NCBI RefSeq assembly: GCF_900184245.1
Contig: NZ_FXXB01000008.1
Coordinates: forward strand, 930,001 to 994,000
Origin: Brachybacterium massiliense
GTDB taxonomy: Bacteria; Actinomycetota; Actinomycetes; Actinomycetales; Dermabacteraceae
Reading direction: 5' to 3'
DNA: 64,000 nt
The notes beneath the pieces were generated by a model. The model was not told the origin of the DNA, searched no databases, and saw only the letters and a list, made by a program, of their open reading frames with translations. A program made the translations under genes and the position numbers. Shown piece by piece: positions 63,388 through 64,000 of the stretch. Within the stretch, counting starts at the first letter, position 1. Each line of letters starts with the position of its first letter.

Positions 63388-64000
63388 GGCTGGGGGTTCA
63401 CTTCCGCGGTCGGGATCATGCCTGCTTCATTGCCCCATGCAGCGAGGATGCGCTCCATGTGGCCGGAATCGATGAGGTGCTGCACGGCGGCGCGCAGCGC
63501 CTCGGCCAGCTCGGGCTGGTCCTTGGCGACGACGATGCCGTTCAGCGCCGACTCCTCGATCTCGCCGATCCCCTCGAGGGTGCCGCGGGAGCGAGCGATC
63601 GCGTAGGCGGTCACCGGGGAGTCGGCCATGAGGATGTCGCCCTTGCCGCCGGCGACGTTCGTGGCGGCATCGGAGTTGGAGGCGTAGGCGAGCAGGTCGT
63701 AGGCGCCCTCGCCGGCGTCGCGGCACTCCTGGGAGCGTTCGATGGACAGCTCCTCCTGGTAGGTGCCCACCTGGAGGGCGACGCGCTTGCCGCACAGGTC
63801 GTCGGGGTGGATGTCATAGGGGTTGCCGGCCTTGACGGCGTAGGAGATGCCGGCCTGGAAGTAGGAGACCATCGAGACGGCCTCGAGCCGCTCCTCGTTG
63901 ACGGTGAAGCTCGAGATGCCCACGTCATAGGTGGAGCCGACGGCGGGGATGATCTGCGCGAACACCGCGGCTTCGGTGCGGGTGGACAGCCCCAGCACCG
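63384..64000 (-). CDS. Amino-acid ABC transporter substrate-binding protein (5' end outside window)
   Basis: The last 205 or so residues of a family-3 solute-binding protein, cut by the right edge. TYDVGISSFTVNEERLEAVSM, LCGKRVALQVGTYQEELS and the C-terminal lobe ending [20 protein letters not shown] fit the family. The signal or lipobox end is beyond the window. First gene of the transporter operon as visible. Confidence 0.88.
   Translation of the reverse strand, partial: VLGLSTRTEAAVFAQIIPAVGSTYDVGISSFTVNEERLEAVSMVSYFQAGISYAVKAGNPYDIHPDDLCGKRVALQVGTYQEELSIERSQECRDAGEGAYDLLAYASNSDAATNVAGGKGDILMADSPVTAYAIARSRGTLEGIGEIEESALNGIVVAKDQPELAEALRAAVQHLIDSGHMERILAAWGNEAGMIPTAEVNPQP

Overview
The window is high-GC DNA from an actinobacterium. 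It carries the conserved signalling and cell-wall cluster fhaA-fhaB-pstP-rodA-pbpA-pknA-pknB-pabA ending in crgA, which usually lies near oriC. Gene content fits the order Micrococcales, perhaps Brachybacterium or a relative, but genus is an inference. Coupled starts (ATGA/GTGA overlaps) and GTG starts are common. No rRNA, CRISPR array or origin is visible.

Layout. 1-6.1 kb: minus-strand sulfur-scavenging operon (sulfonate-type ABC transporter, an acetyl-CoA-synthetase-like ligase, an SfnG-type monooxygenase running off the left edge). 6.1-10.2 kb: tandem-GNAT protein, a decayed OppF fragment, then a glycosyltransferase and UDP-sulfoquinovose synthase that together suggest sulfoquinovosyl lipid. 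10.3-14 kb: FolP2-like protein, a DUF3817 membrane protein, a repeat-rich spacer and two tandem serine hydrolases. 14.2-27.5 kb: the FHA/phosphatase/SEDS/PBP/kinase cluster, a class E sortase, DUF881, CrgA and an LppM-like lipoprotein, then tRNA-Arg(ACG).

27.6-48.3 kb: a compact siphovirus prophage (20.7 kb, including a 1.45 kb ISL3 element) integrated in the tRNA-Arg gene, bounded by 35-bp att cores. Lysis, tail, head and packaging genes are complete apart from the IS insertion in the tail-assembly-chaperone gene. No replication genes are recognised. The key feature is the immunity region: the repressor reads into attL and stops on a codon whose last base is host DNA. Reconstructing attP in silico gives the circular phage a repressor 23 residues longer, ending in AAA. 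Its stop lies 17 nt before the integrase start, and the integrase itself ends in LAA. This is the architecture of the integration-dependent immunity switch described for mycobacteriophages BPs, Brujita and Charlie.

48.4-64 kb: host DNA again. It holds an ArsR regulator diverging from a His-rich CDF metal exporter, an oxidoreductase/ThuA pair, and a Tat-exported esterase behind a roughly 310-nt leader with five strong hairpins. A lipid locus follows: an alkyl-DHAP-synthase-like flavoprotein, a PlsC acyltransferase and an SDR, with a fatty-acyl reductase-HAD fusion diverging from them. Together these could build ether lipids. Last come an acidic lipoprotein and a polar amino-acid ABC transporter that runs off the right edge.

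Three genes (ssuB, lppM and a phage early gene) each look shifted by one base, two of them at C runs. These may be assembly errors or real indels. All functions are inferred from reading the sequence; no searches were run.
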